Positions 49,101 through 62,923 of a DNA stretch of 64,000 nucleotides are shown here, one piece after another. The number at the start of each line of letters is the position of its first letter. The stretch's first letter is position 1. The notes under the pieces are model-generated. The model saw only the letters and a list, made by a program, of their open reading frames with translations. It was not told where the DNA came from and did not search any database. The position numbers and the translations under genes were made by a program. Origin of the DNA: Tipula vernalis (taxonomy: Eukaryota; Arthropoda; Insecta; Diptera; Tipulidae); NCBI GenBank assembly GCA_958295665.1, contig OY282560.1:24573653-24637652 (forward strand). The letters are read 5' to 3'.

Positions 49101-52100
49101 CTGTGCTATAGCCCACAGATTTTGAACGGCAAAAATCTAAAATGTTCCGATTACGTTGGTCAATACCTCTATCAATAGGCTTCAGGATCTGTATTTATTT
49201 TTCTAATTTGCATTTGGATTGCTCGAATATTTCTAACCATTTAATAGAAAATTCGATTTTATTGAAAATCAACTGTGCTATAGCCCACAGATTTTGAACG
49301 GCAAAAATCTAAAATGTTCCGATTACGTTGGTCAATACCTCTATCAATAGGCTTCAGGATCTGAATTAATTTTGCTAATTTGCATTTGTATTGCTCAAAT
49401 ATTTCTACCATTTAATAGAAAATTCGATTTTATTGAAAATCAACTGTGCTACAGCCCACAGATTTTGAACGCCAAAAATCTAAAATGCTCCGATTACGTT
49501 GGTCAATACCTCTATCAATAGGCTTCAGAATCTGTATTTATTTTGCCAATTTGCATTTGGATTGCTAGAATATTTCTAACCATTTAATAGAAAATTCGAT
49601 TTTATTGAAAATCAACTGTGCTACAGCCCACAGATTTTGAACGCCAAAAATCTAAAATGCTCCGATTACGTTGGTCAATACCTCTATCAATAGGCTTCAG
49701 GATCTGTATCTATTTTGCCAATTTGCATTTGGATTGCTCGAATATTTCTAACCATTTAATAGAAAATTCGATTTTATTGAAAATCAACTGTGCTACAGCC
49801 CACAGATTTTGAACGCCAAAAATCTAAAATGCTCCGATTACGTTGGTCAATACCTCTATCAATAGGCTTCAGGATTTGTATTTATTTTTCTAATTTGCAT
49901 TTGGATTGCTCGAATATTTCTAACCATTTAATAGAAAATTCGATTTTATTGAAAATCAACTGTGCTATAGCCCACAGATTTTGAACGGCAAAAATCTAAA
50001 ATGTTCCGATTACGTTGGTCAATACCTCTATCAATAGGCTTCAGGATCTGTATTAATTTTGCTAATTTGCATTTGTATTGCTCGAATATTTCTACCATTT
50101 AATAGAAAATTCGATTTTATTGAAAATCAACTGTGCTACAGCCCACAGATTTTGAACGCCAAAAATCTAAAATGCTCCGATTACGTTGGTCAATACCTCT
50201 ATCAATAGGCTTCAGAATCTGTATTTATTTTGCCAATTTGCATTTGGATTGCTAGAATATTTCTAACCATTTAATAGAAAATTCGATTTTATTGAAAATC
50301 AACTGTGCTATAGCCCACAGATTTTGAACGGCAAAAATCTAAAATGTTCCGATTACGTTGGTCAATACCTCTATCAATAGGCTTCAGGATCTGTATCTAT
50401 TTTGCTAATTTGCATTTGGATTGCTCGAATATTTCTAACCATTTAATAGAAAATTCGATTTTATTGAAAATCAACTGTGCTACAGCCCACAGATTTTGAA
50501 CGCCAAAAATCTAAAATGCTCCGATTACGTTGGTCAATACCTCTATCAATAGGCTTCAGGATCTGTATTTATTTTGCCAATTTGCATTTGGATTGCTCGA
50601 ATATTTCTAACCATTTAATAGAAAATTCGATTTTATTGAAAATCAACTGTGCTACAGCCCACAGATTTTGAACGGCAAAAATCTAAAATGCTTCGATTAC
50701 GTTGGTCAATACCTCTATCAATAGGGTTCAGGATCTGTATTAATTTTGCCAATTTGCATTTGGATTGCTCGAATATTTCTAACCATTTAATAGAAAATTC
50801 GATTTTATTGAAAATCAACTGTGCTATAGCTCACAGATTTTGAACGGCAAAAATCTAAAATGTTCCGATTACGTTGGTCAATACCTCTATCAATAGGCTT
50901 CAGGATCTGTATTAATTTTGCCAATTTGCATTTGGATTGCTCGAATATTTCTAACCATTTAATAGAAAATTCGATTTTATTGAAAATCAAATGTGCTACA
51001 GCCCACAGATTTTGAACGTCAAAAATCTAAAATGCTCCGATTACGTTGGTCAATACCTCTATCAATAGGCTTCAGGATTTGTATTTATTTTTCTAATTTG
51101 CATTTGGATTGCTCGAATATTTCTAACCATTTAATAGAAAATTCGATTTTATTGAAAATCAACTGTGCTATAGCCCACAGATTTTGAACGGCAAAAATCT
51201 AAAATGCTCCGATTACGTTGGTCAATACCTCTATCAATAGGTTTCAGGATCTGTATTAATTTTGCCAATTTGCATTTGGATTGCTCGAATATTTCTAACC
51301 ATTTAATAGAAAATTCGATTTTATTGAAAATCAACTGTGCTATAGCCCACAGATTTTGAACGGCAAAAATCTAAAATGCTCCGATTACGTTGGTCAATAC
51401 CTCTATAAATAGGCTTCAGGATCTGTATTTATTTTGCCAATTTGAATTTGGATTGCTCGAATATTTCTAACCATTTAATAGAAAATACGATTTTATTGAA
51501 AATCAACTGTGCTATAGCCCACAGATTTTGAACGGCAAAAATCTAAAATGCTCCGATTACGTTGGTCAATACCTCTATCAATAGGCTTCAGGATCTGTAT
51601 TTATTTTGCCAATTTGCATTTGGATTGCTCGAATATTTCTAACCATTTTATAGAAAATACGATTTTATTGAAAATCAACTGTGCTATAGCCCACAGATTT
51701 TGAACGGCAAAAATCTAAAATGCTCTGATTACGTTGGTCAATACCTCTATCAATAGGCTTCAGGATCTGTATTTATTTTGCTAATTTGCATTTGGATTGC
51801 TCGAATATTTCTAACCATTTATTAGAAAATTCGATTTTATTGAAAATCAACTGTGCTACAGCCCACAGATTTTGAACGGCAAAAATCTAAAATGTTCCGA
51901 TTACGTTGGTCAATACCTCTATCATTAGGCTTCAGGATCTGTATTTATTTTGCCAATTTGCATTTGGATTGCTCGAATATTTCTAACCATTTAATAGAAA
52001 ATACGATTTTATTGAAAATCAACTGTGCTATAGCCCATTGAACGGCAAAAATCTAAAATGCTCCGAACACGTTAGTCAATACCTCTATCAATAGGCTTCA

Positions 52101-55100
52101 GGATCTGTATTTATTTTGCCAATTTGCATTTGGATTGCTCGAATATTTCTAACCATTTAATAGAAAATACGATTTTATTGAAAATCAACTGTGCTATAGC
52201 CCACAGATTTTGAACGGCAAAAATCTAAAATGCTCCGATTACGTTGGTCAATACCTCTATAAATAGGCTTCAGGATCTGTATTTATTTTGCCAATTTGCA
52301 TTTGGATTGCTCGAATATTTCTAACCATTTAATAGAAAATTCGATTTTATTGAAAATCAACTGTGCTTCAGCCCACAGATTTTGAACGGCAAAAATCTAA
52401 AATGCTCCGATTATGTTGGTCAATACCTCTATCAATAGGCTTCAGGATCTGTATTTATTATCTGCTCGAATATTTCTAACCATTTAATAGAAAATTTGAT
52501 TTTATTGAAAATCAACTGTGCTATTATAGCCCACAGATTTTGAACGGCAAAAATCTAAAATGTTCCGATTACGTTGGTCAATACCTCTATCAATAGGCTT
52601 CAGGATCTGTATTTATTTTACTAATTTGCATTTGGATTGCTCGAATATTTCTAACCATTTAATAGAAAATTCGATTTTATTGAAAATCAACTGTGCTATA
52701 GCCCATTGAACGGCAAAAATCTAAAATGCTCCGAACACGTTAGTCAATACCTCTATCAATAGGCTTCAGGATCTGTATTTATTTTGCCAATTTGCATTTG
52801 GATTGCTCGAATATTTCTAACCATTTAATAGAAAATACGATTTTATTGAAAATCAACTGTGCTATAGCCCACAGATTTTGAACGGCAAAAATCTAAAATG
52901 CTCCGATTACGTTGGTCAATACCTCTATCAATAGGCTTCAGGATCTGTATTTATTTTGCCAATTTGCATTTGGATTGCTCGAATATTTCTAACCATTTAA
53001 TAGAAAATTCGATTTTATTGAAAATCAACTGTGCTATAGCCCACAGATTTTTAACGACAAAAATCTAAAATGCTCCGATTATGTTGGTCAATACCTCTAT
53101 CAATAGGCTTCAGGATCTGTATTTATTTTGCCAATTTGCATTTGGATTGCTCGAATATTTCTAACCATTTAATAGAAAATTCGATTTTATTGAAAATCAA
53201 CTGTGCTATAGCCCATTGAACGGCAAAAATCTAAAATGCTCCGAACACGTTAGTCAATACCTCTATCAATAGGCTTCAGGATCTGTATTTATTTTGCCAA
53301 TTTGCATTTGGATTGCTCGAATATTTCTAACCATTTAATAGAAAATACGATTTTATTGAAAATCAACTGTGCTATAGCCCACAGATTTTGAACGGCAAAA
53401 ATCTAAAATGCTCCGATTACGTTGGTCAATACCTCTATCAATAGGCTTCAGGATCTGTATTTATTTTGCCAATTTGCATTTGGATTGCTCGAATATTTCT
53501 AACCATTTAATAGAAAATACGATTTTATTGAAAATCAACTGTGCTATAGCCCACAGATTTTGAACGGCAAAAATCTAAAATGCTCCGATTACGTTGGTCA
53601 ATACCTCTATCAATAGGCTTCAGGATCTGTATTTATTTTGCCAATTTGCATTTGGATTGCTCGAATATTTCTAACCATTTAATAGAAAATTCGATTTTAT
53701 TGAAAATCAACTGTGCTATAGCCCACAGATTTTGAACGGCAAAAATCTAAAATGCTCCGATTATGTTGGTCAATACCTCTATCAATAGGCTTCAGGATCT
53801 GTATTTATTTTGCCAATTTGCATTTGGATTGCTCGAATATTTCTAACCATTTAATAGAAAATTCGATTTTATTGAAAATCAACTGTGCTATAGCCCATTG
53901 AACGGCAAAAATCTAAAATGCTCCGAACACGTTAGTCAATACTTCTATCAATAGGCTTCAGGATCTGTATTTATTTTGCCAATTTGCATTTGGATTGCTC
54001 GAATATTTCTAACCATTTAATAGAAAATACGATTTTATTGAAAATCAACTGTGCTATAGCCCACAGATTTTGAACGGCAAAAATCTAAAATGTTCCGATT
54101 ACGTTGGTCAATACCTCTATCAATAGGCTTCAGGATCTGTATTTATTTTACTAATTTGCATTTGGATTGCTCGAATATTTCTAACCATTTAATAGAAAAT
54201 TCGATTTTATTGAAAATCAACTGTGCTATAGCCCATTGAACGGCAAAAATCTAAAATGCTCCGAACACGTTAGTCAATACCTCTATCAATAGGGTTCAGG
54301 ATCTGTATTAATTTTGCCAATTTGCATTTGGATTGCTCGAATATTTCTAACCATTTAATAGAAAATACGATTTTATTGAAAATCAACTGTGCTATAGCCC
54401 ACAGATTTTGAACGGCAAAAATCTAAAATGCTCCGATTACGTTGGTCAATACCTCTATCAATAGGCTTCAGGATCTGTATCTATTTTGCCAATTTGCATT
54501 TGGATTGCTCGAATATTTCTAACCATTTAATAGAAAATTCGATTTTATTGAAAATCAACTGTGCTATGGCCCACAGATTTTGAACGGCAAAAATCTAAAA
54601 TGCAACGAATACGTTGGTCAATACCTCTATCAATAGGCTTCAGGATCTGTATTTATTTTGCCAATTTGCATTTGGATTGCTCGAATATTTCTAACCATTT
54701 AATAGAAAATTCGATTTTATTGAAAATCAACTGTGCTATAGCCCATTGAACGGCAAAAATCTAAAATGCTCCGAACACGTTAGTCAATACCTCTATCAAT
54801 AGGCTTCAGGATCTGTATTTATTTTGCCAATTTGCATTTGGATTGCTCGAATATTTCTAACCATTTAATAGAAAATACGATTTTATTGAAAATCAACTGT
54901 GCTATAGCCCACAGATTTTGAACGGCAAAAATCTAAAATGCTCCGATTACGTTGGTCAATACCTCTATCAACAGGCTTCAGGAGCTGTATTTATTTTGCC
55001 AATTTGCATTTGGATTGCTCGAATATTTCTAACCATTTAATAGAAAATACGATTTTATTGAAAATCAACTGTGCTTTGAACGGCAAAAATCTAAAATGCT

Positions 55101-58100
55101 CCGATTACGTTGGTCAATACCTCTATCAATAGGCTTCAGGATCTGTATTTATTTTGCCAATTTGCATTTGGATTGCTCGAATATTTCTAACCATTTAATA
55201 GAAAATTCGATTTTATTGAAAATCAACTGTGCCAACCATTTAATAGAAAATTCGATTTTATTGAAAATCAACTGTGCTACAGCCCACAGATTTTGAACGC
55301 CAAAAATCTAAAATGCTCCGATTACGTTGGTCAATACCTCTATCAATAGGCTTCAGGATTTGTATTTATTTTTCTAATTTGCATTTGGATTGCTCGAATG
55401 TTTCTAACCATTTAATAGAAAATTCGATTTTATTGAAAATCAACTGTGCTATAGCCCACAGATTTTGAACGGCAAAAATCTAAAATGCTCCGATTACGTT
55501 GGTCAATACCTCTATAAATAGGCTTCAGGATTTGTATTTATTTTTCTAATTTGCATTTGGATTGCTCGAATATTTTTAACCATTTAATAGAAAATACGAT
55601 TTTATTGAAAATCAACTGTGCTATAAGCCCACAGATTTTGAACGGCAAAAATCTAAAATGCTCCGATTACGTTGGTCAATACCTCTATCAATAGGCTTCA
55701 GGATCTGTATTTATTTTGCCAATTTGCATTTGGATTGCTCGAATATTTCTAACCATTTAATCGAAAATTCGATTTTATTGAAAATCAACTGTGCTACTAC
55801 AGCCCACAGATTTTGAGCGCCAAAAATCTAAAATGCTCCGACTACGTTGGTCAATACCTCTATCAATAGGCTTCAGGATTTGTATTTATTTTTCTAATTT
55901 GCATTTGGATTGCTCAAATGTTTCTAACCATTTAATAGAAAATTCGATTTTATTGAAAATCAACTGTGCTATAGCCCACAGATTTTGAACGGCAAAAATC
56001 TAAAATGCTCCGATTACGTTGGTCAATACCTCTATCAATAGGCTTCAGGATCTGTATTTATTTTGCCAATTTGCATTTGGATTTCTCGAATATTTCTAAC
56101 CATTTAATAGAAAATTCGATTTTATTAAAAATCAACTGTGCTACAGCCCACAGATTTTGAACGCCAAAAATCTAAAATGCTCCGATTACGTTGGTCAATA
56201 CCTCTATCAATAGGCTTCAGGATTTGTATTTATTTTTCTAATTTGCATTTGGATTGCTCGAATGTTTCTAACCATTTAATAGAAAATTCGATTTTATTGA
56301 AAATCAACTGTGCTATAGCCCACAGATTTTGAACGGCAAAAATCTAAAATGCTCCGATTACGTTGGTCAATACCTCTATCAATAGGCTTCAGGATTTGTA
56401 TTTATTTTTCTAATTGGCATTTGGATTGCTCGAATGTTTCTAACCATTTAATAGAAAATTCGATTTTATTGAAAATCAACTGTGCTACAGCCCACAGATT
56501 TTGAACGCCAAAAATCTAAAATGCTCCGATTACGTTGGTCAATACCTCTATCAATAGGCTTCAGGATTTGTATTTATTTTTCTAATTTGCATTTGGATTG
56601 CTCGAATGTTTCTAACCATTTAATAGAAAATTCGATTTTATTGAAAATCAACTGTGCTATAGCCCACAGATTTTGAACGGCAAAAATCTAAAATGCTCCG
56701 ATTACGTTGGTCAATACCTCTATCAATAGGCTTCAGGATTTGTATTTATTTTTCTAATTTGCATTTGGATTGCTCGAATATTTCTAACCATTTAATAGAA
56801 AATACGATTTTATTGAAAATCAACTGTGCTATAGCCCACAGATTTTGAACGGCAAAAATCTAAAATGCTCCGATTACGTTGGTCAATACCACTATCAATA
56901 GGCTTCAGGATGTGTATTTATTTTGCCAACTTGAATTTGGATTGCTCGAATATTTCTAACCATTTAATAGAAAATTCGATTTTATTGAAAATCAACTGTG
57001 CTATAGCCCACAGATTTTGAACGGCAAAAATCTAAAATGTTCCGATTACGTTGGCCAATACCTCTATCAATAGGCTTCAGGATTTGTATTTATTTTGCAA
57101 ATTTGCATTTGGATTGCTCGAATATTTCTAACCATTTAATAGAAAATTCGATTTTATTGAAAATCAACTGCGCTATAGCCCACAGATTTTGAACGGCAAA
57201 AATCTAAAATGCTCCGATTACGTTGGTCAATACCACTATCAATAGGCTTCAGGATCTGTATTTATTTTGCCAACTTGAATTTGGATTGCTCGAATATTTC
57301 TAACCATTTAATAGAAAATTCGATTTTATTGAAAATCAACTGTGCTATAGCCCACAGATTTTGAACGCCAAAAATCTAAAATGCTCTGATTATGTTGGTC
57401 AATACCTCTATCAATAGTCTTCAGTATCTGTATTTATTTTGCTAATTTGCATTTGGATTGCTCGAATATTTCTAACCATTTAAAAGAAAATTCGATTTTA
57501 TTGAAAATCAAATGTGCTACAGCCCACAGATTTTGAACGGCAAAAATCTAAAATGCTCCGATTACGTTGGTCAATACCTCTATCAATAGGCTTCAGGATT
57601 TGTATTTATTTTTCTAATTTGCATTTGGATTGCTCGAATGTTTCTAACCATTTAATAGAAAATTCGATTTTATTGAAAATCAACTGTGCTATAGCCCACA
57701 GATTTTGAACGGCAAAAATCTAAAATGCTCCGATTACGTTGGTCAATACCTCTATCAATAAGCTTCAGGATTTGTATTTATTTTGCTAATTGGCATTTGG
57801 ATTGCTCGAATGTTTCTAACCATTTAATAGAAAATTCGATTTTATTGAAAATCAACTGTGCTATAGCCCACAGATTTTGAACGGCAAAAATCTAAAATGC
57901 TCCGATTACGTTGGTCAATACCTCTATCAATAGGCTTCAGGATTTGTATTTATTTTTCTAATTTGCATTTGGATTGCTCGAATGTTTCTAACCATTTAAT
58001 AGAAAATTCGATTTTATTGAAAATCAACTGTGCTATAGCCCACAGATTTTGAACGGCAAAAATCTAAAATGCTCCGATTACGTTGGTCAATACCTCTATC

Positions 58101-58554
58101 AATAGGCTTCAGGATTTGTATTTTTTTTTCTAATTTGCATTTGGATTGCTCGAATATTTCTAACCATTTAATAGAAAATTCGATTTTATTGAAAATCAAC
58201 TGTGCTATAGCCCACAGATTTTGAACGGCAAAAATCTAAAATGCTCCGATTACGTTGGTCAATACCACTATCAATAGGCTTCAGGATCTGTATTTATTTT
58301 GCCAACTTGAATTTGGATTGCTAGAATATTTCTAACCATTTAATAGAAAATTCGATTTTATTGAAAATCAACTGTGCTATAGCCCACAGATTTTGAACGG
58401 CAAAAATCTAAAATGCTCCGATTACGTTGGTCAATACCACTATCAATAGGCTTCAGGATCTGTATTAATTTTGCCAACTTAAATTTGGATTGCTCGAATA
58501 TTTCTAACCATTTAATAGAAAATTCGATTTTATTGAAAATCAACTGTGCTATAG

Positions 58555-60588
58555 CCCACAGATTTTGAACGGCAAAAATCTAAAATGTTCCGATTACGTT
58601 GGTCAATACCTCTATCAATAGGCTTCAGGATTTGTATTTATTTTGCAAATTTGCATTTGGATTGCTCGAATATTTCTAACTATTTAATAGAAAATTCGAT
58701 TTTATTGAAAATCAACTGTGCTATAGCCCACAGATTTTGAACGGCAAAAATCTAAAATGCTCCGATTACGTTGGTCAATACCTCTATCAATAGGCTTCAG
58801 GATCTGTAATTATTTTGCAAATTTGCATTTGGATTGCTCGAATATTTCTAACCATTTAATAGAAAATTCGATTTTATTGAAAATCAACTGCGCTATAGCC
58901 CACAGATTTTGAACGGCAAAAATCTAAAATGCTCCGATTACGTTGGTCAATACCACTATCAATAGGCTTCAGGATCTGTATTTATTTTGCCAACTTGAAT
59001 TTGGATTGCTCGAATATTTCTAACCATTTAATAGAAAATTCGATTTTATTGAAAATCAACAGTGCTATAGCTCACAGATTTTGAACGCCAAAAATCTAAA
59101 ATGCTCTGATTATGTTGGTCAATACCTCTATCAATAGGCTTCAGGATCTGTATTTATTTTGCCAATTTGCATTTGGATTGCTCGAATATTTCTAACCATT
59201 TAATAGAAAATTCGATTTTATTGAAAATCAACTGCGCTACAGCCCACAGATTTTGAACGCCAAAAATCTAAAATGCTCCGATTACGTTGGTCAATACCTC
59301 TAACAATAGGCTTCAGGATCTGTATTTATTTTGCTAATTTGCATTTGGATTGCTCGAATATTTCTAACCATTTAATAGAAAATTCGATTTGATTGAAAAT
59401 CAACTGTGCTATAGCTCACAGATTTTGAACGGCAAAAATCTAAAATGCTCCGATTACGTTGGTCAATACCTCTATCAATAGGCTTCAGGATCTGTATTTA
59501 TTTTGCCAATTTGCATTTGGATTGCTCGAATATTTCTAACCATTTAATAGAAAATACGATTTTATTGAAAATCAACTGTGCTATAGCCCACAGATTTTGA
59601 ACGGCAAAAATCTAAAATGCTCCGATTACGTTGGTCAATACCTCTATAAATAGGCTTCAGGATCTGTATTTATTTTGCCAATTTGCATTTGGATTGCTCG
59701 AATATTTCTATTTAATATTTAATAGAAAATTCGATTTTATTGAAAATCAACTGAAAGGCAAAAATCTAAAATGTTCCGATTACGTTGGTCAATACCACTA
59801 TCAATAGGCTTCAGGATCTGTATTTATTTTGCCAACTTAAATTTGGATTGCTCGAATATTTCTAACCATTTAATAGAAAATTCGATTTTATTGAAAATCA
59901 ACTGTGCTACAGCCCACAGATTTTGAACGGCAAAAATCTAAAATGCTCCGATTACGTTGGTCAATACCTCTATCAATAGGCTTCAGGATCTGTATTTATT
60001 TTGCCAATTTGCATTTGGATTGCTCGAATATTTCTAACCATTTAATAGAAAATTCGATTTTATTGAAAATCAACTGTGCTATAGCCCACATATTTGAACG
60101 GCAAAAATCTAAAATGCTCCGATTACGTTGGTCAATACCTCTATCAATAGGCTTCAGGATCTGTATTTATTTTGCCAATTTGCATTTGGATTGCTCGAAT
60201 ATTTCTAACCATTTAATAGAAAATTCGATTTTATTGAAAATCAACTGTGCTATAACCCACAAATTTTGAACGGCAAAAATCTAAAATGCTCCGATTACGT
60301 TGGTCAATACCTCTATAAATAGGCTTCAGGATCTGTATTTATTTTGCCAATTTGCATTTGGATTGCTCGAATATTTCTATTTAATATTTAATAGAAAATT
60401 CGAATTTATTGAAAATCAACTGAACGGCAAAAATCTAAAATGTTCCGATTACGTTGGTCAATACCACTATCAATAGGCTTCAGGATCTGTATTTATTTTG
60501 CCAACTTGAATTTGGATTTCTCGAATATTTCTAACCATTTAATAGAAAATTCGATTTTATTGAAAATCAACTGTGCTATAGCCCACAG
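58555..60588. repeat. Large satellite duplication, left copy (about 2.03 kb)
   Basis: This twelve-monomer stretch contains rare landmarks in fixed order: CTAACTATTTAATAG (about 58677), GTAATTATTTTGC (58807), CAACAGTGCTATAGCTC (about 59055), TAACAATAGGC (59302), TATTTAATATTTAATAG (59709), CCCACATATTTGAACG (about 60085) and CCCACAAATTTTG (60257). All recur in the next block at offsets of 2,027-2,028 and then 2,198-2,199 bp. Confidence 0.88.
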
Positions 60589-62790
60589 ATTTTGAACGGC
60601 AAAAATCTAAAATGTTCCGATTACGTTGGTCAATACCTCTATCAATAGGCTTCAGGATTTGTATTTATTTTGCAAATTTGCATTTGGATTGCTCGAATAT
60701 TTCTAACTATTTAATAGAAAATTCGATTTTATTGAAAATCAACTGTGCTATAGCCCACAGATTTTGAACGGCAAAAATCTAAAATGCTCCGATTACGTTG
60801 GTCAATACCTCTATCAATAGGCTTCAGGATCTGTAATTATTTTGCAAATTTGCATTTGGATTGCTCGAATATTTCTAACCATTTAATAGAAAATTCGATT
60901 TTATTGAAAATCAACTGCGCTATAGCCCACAGATTTTGAACGGCAAAAATCTAAAATGCTCCGATTACGTTGGTCAATACCACTATCAATAGGCTTCAGG
61001 ATCTGTATTTATTTTGCCAACTTGAATTTGGATTGCTCGAATATTTCTAACCATTTAATAGAAAATTCGATTTTATTGAAAATCAACAGTGCTATAGCTC
61101 ACAGATTTTGAACGCCAAAAATCTAAAATGCTCTGATTATGTTGGTCAATACCTCTATCAATAGGCTTCAGGATTTGTATTTATTTTGCTAATTTGCATT
61201 TGGATTGCTCGAATATTTCTAACCATTTAATAGAAAATTCGATTTGATTGAAAATCAACTGTGCTATAGCCCACAGATTTTGAACGGCAAAAATCTAAAA
61301 TGCTCCGATTACGTTGGTCAATACCTCTATCAATAGGCTTCAGGATCTGTATTTATTTTGCCAATTTGCATTTGGATTGCTCGAATATTTCTAACCATTT
61401 AATAGAAAATTCGATTTTATTGAAAATCAACTGCGCTACAGCCCACAGATTTTGAACGCCAAAAATCTAAAATGCTCCGATTACGTTGGTCAATACCTCT
61501 AACAATAGGCTTCAGGATCTGTATTTATTTTGCTAATTTGCATTTGGATTGCTCGAATATTTCTAACCATTTAATAGAAAATTCGATTTGATTGAAAATC
61601 AACTGTGCTATAGCTCACAGATTTTGAACGGCAAAAATCTAAAATGCTCCGATTACGTTGGTCAATACCTCTATCAATAGGCTTCAGGATCTGTATTTAT
61701 TTTGCCAATTTGCATTTGGATTGCTCGAATATTTCTAACCATTTAATAGAAAATACGATTTTATTGAAAATCAACTGTGCTATAGCCCACAGATTTTGAA
61801 CGGCAAAAATCTAAAATGCTCCGATTACGTTGGTCAATACCTCTATAAATAGGCTTCAGGATCTGTATTTATTTTGCCAATTTGCATTTGGATTGCTCGA
61901 ATATTTCTATTTAATATTTAATAGAAAATTCGATTTTATTGAAAATCAACTGAAAGGCAAAAATCTAAAATGTTCCGATTACGTTGGTCAATACCACTAT
62001 CAATAGGCTTCAGGATCTGTATTTATTTTGCCAACTTAAATTTGGATTGCTCGAATATTTCTAACCATTTAATAGAAAATTCGATTTTATTGAAAATCAA
62101 CTGTGCTACAGCCCACAGATTTTGAACGGCAAAAATCTAAAATGCTCCGATTACGTTGGTCAATACCTCTATCAATAGGCTTCAGGATCTGTATTTATTT
62201 TGCCAATTTGCATTTGGATTGCTCGAATATTTCTAACCATTTAATAGAAAATTCGATTTTATTGAAAATCAACTGTGCTATAGCCCACATATTTGAACGG
62301 CAAAAATCTAAAATGCTCCGATTACGTTGGTCAATACCTCTATCAATAGGCTTCAGGATCTGTATTTATTTTGCCAATTTGCATTTGGATTGCTCGAATA
62401 TTTCTAACCATTTAATAGAAAATTCGATTTTATTGAAAATCAACTGTGCTATAGCCCACAAATTTTGAACGGCAAAAATCTAAAATGCTCCGATTACGTT
62501 GGTCAATACCTCTATAAATAGGCTTCAGGATCTGTATTTATTTTGCCAATTTGCATTTGGATTGCTCGAATATTTCTATTTAATATTTAATAGAAAATTC
62601 GAATTTATTGAAAATCAACTGAACGGCAAAAATCTAAAATGTTCCGATTACGTTGGTCAATACCACTATCAATAGGCTTCAGGATCTGTATTTATTTTGC
62701 CAACTTGAATTTGGATTTCTCGAATATTTCTAACCATTTAATAGAAAATTCGATTTTATTGAAAATCAACTGTGCTATAGCCCACAGATT
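60589..62790. repeat. Large satellite duplication, right copy (about 2.20 kb)
   Basis: Second copy of the 58555-60588 block with the same rare landmarks. It is one monomer longer: the offset between copies rises from 2,028 to 2,199 bp between the AGTGCTATAGCTC and TAACAATAGGC landmarks, where one extra 172-bp unit is present (about 61130-61310). Confidence 0.88.
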
Positions 62791-62870
62791 TTGAACGGCA
62801 AAAATCTAAAATGCTCCGATTATGTTGGTCAATACCTCTATAAATAGGCTCCAGGATCTGTATTTATTTT

Positions 62871-62923
62871 TGATATTTCGAAGATTCGTAAAACATGTTG
62901 ATCCCAAATAGAACCAAAGAATG
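62871..62923 (-). other. Non-satellite interruption resembling mariner transposase
   Basis: At 62871 the monomer breaks off after TATTTATTTT and resumes at ATAGCCCACAG (62924). In between are 53 bp of other sequence replacing roughly 95 bp of monomer. Minus-strand reading gives IWDQH and, in the next frame, FYESSKYQK. Mariner transposases have WDxHGVxYYELLK at the corresponding place. The adjoining monomer sequence then reads INTDPEAY, where mariner proteins continue with (T)INxDRY. The match is short and interrupted by a frame change, so it is suggestive only. Confidence 0.4.

Noticed and set aside
30221..62468. Dozens of 61-66-codon open frames on both strands, and two of 121 codons
   Set aside because: Each is one satellite monomer read through. 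The monomer is 172 bp, so frames do not carry on, and the 121-codon cases arise where a 1-bp deletion in CCCACATATTTG lets two monomers share a frame. There is no start context, splice signal or independent conservation.
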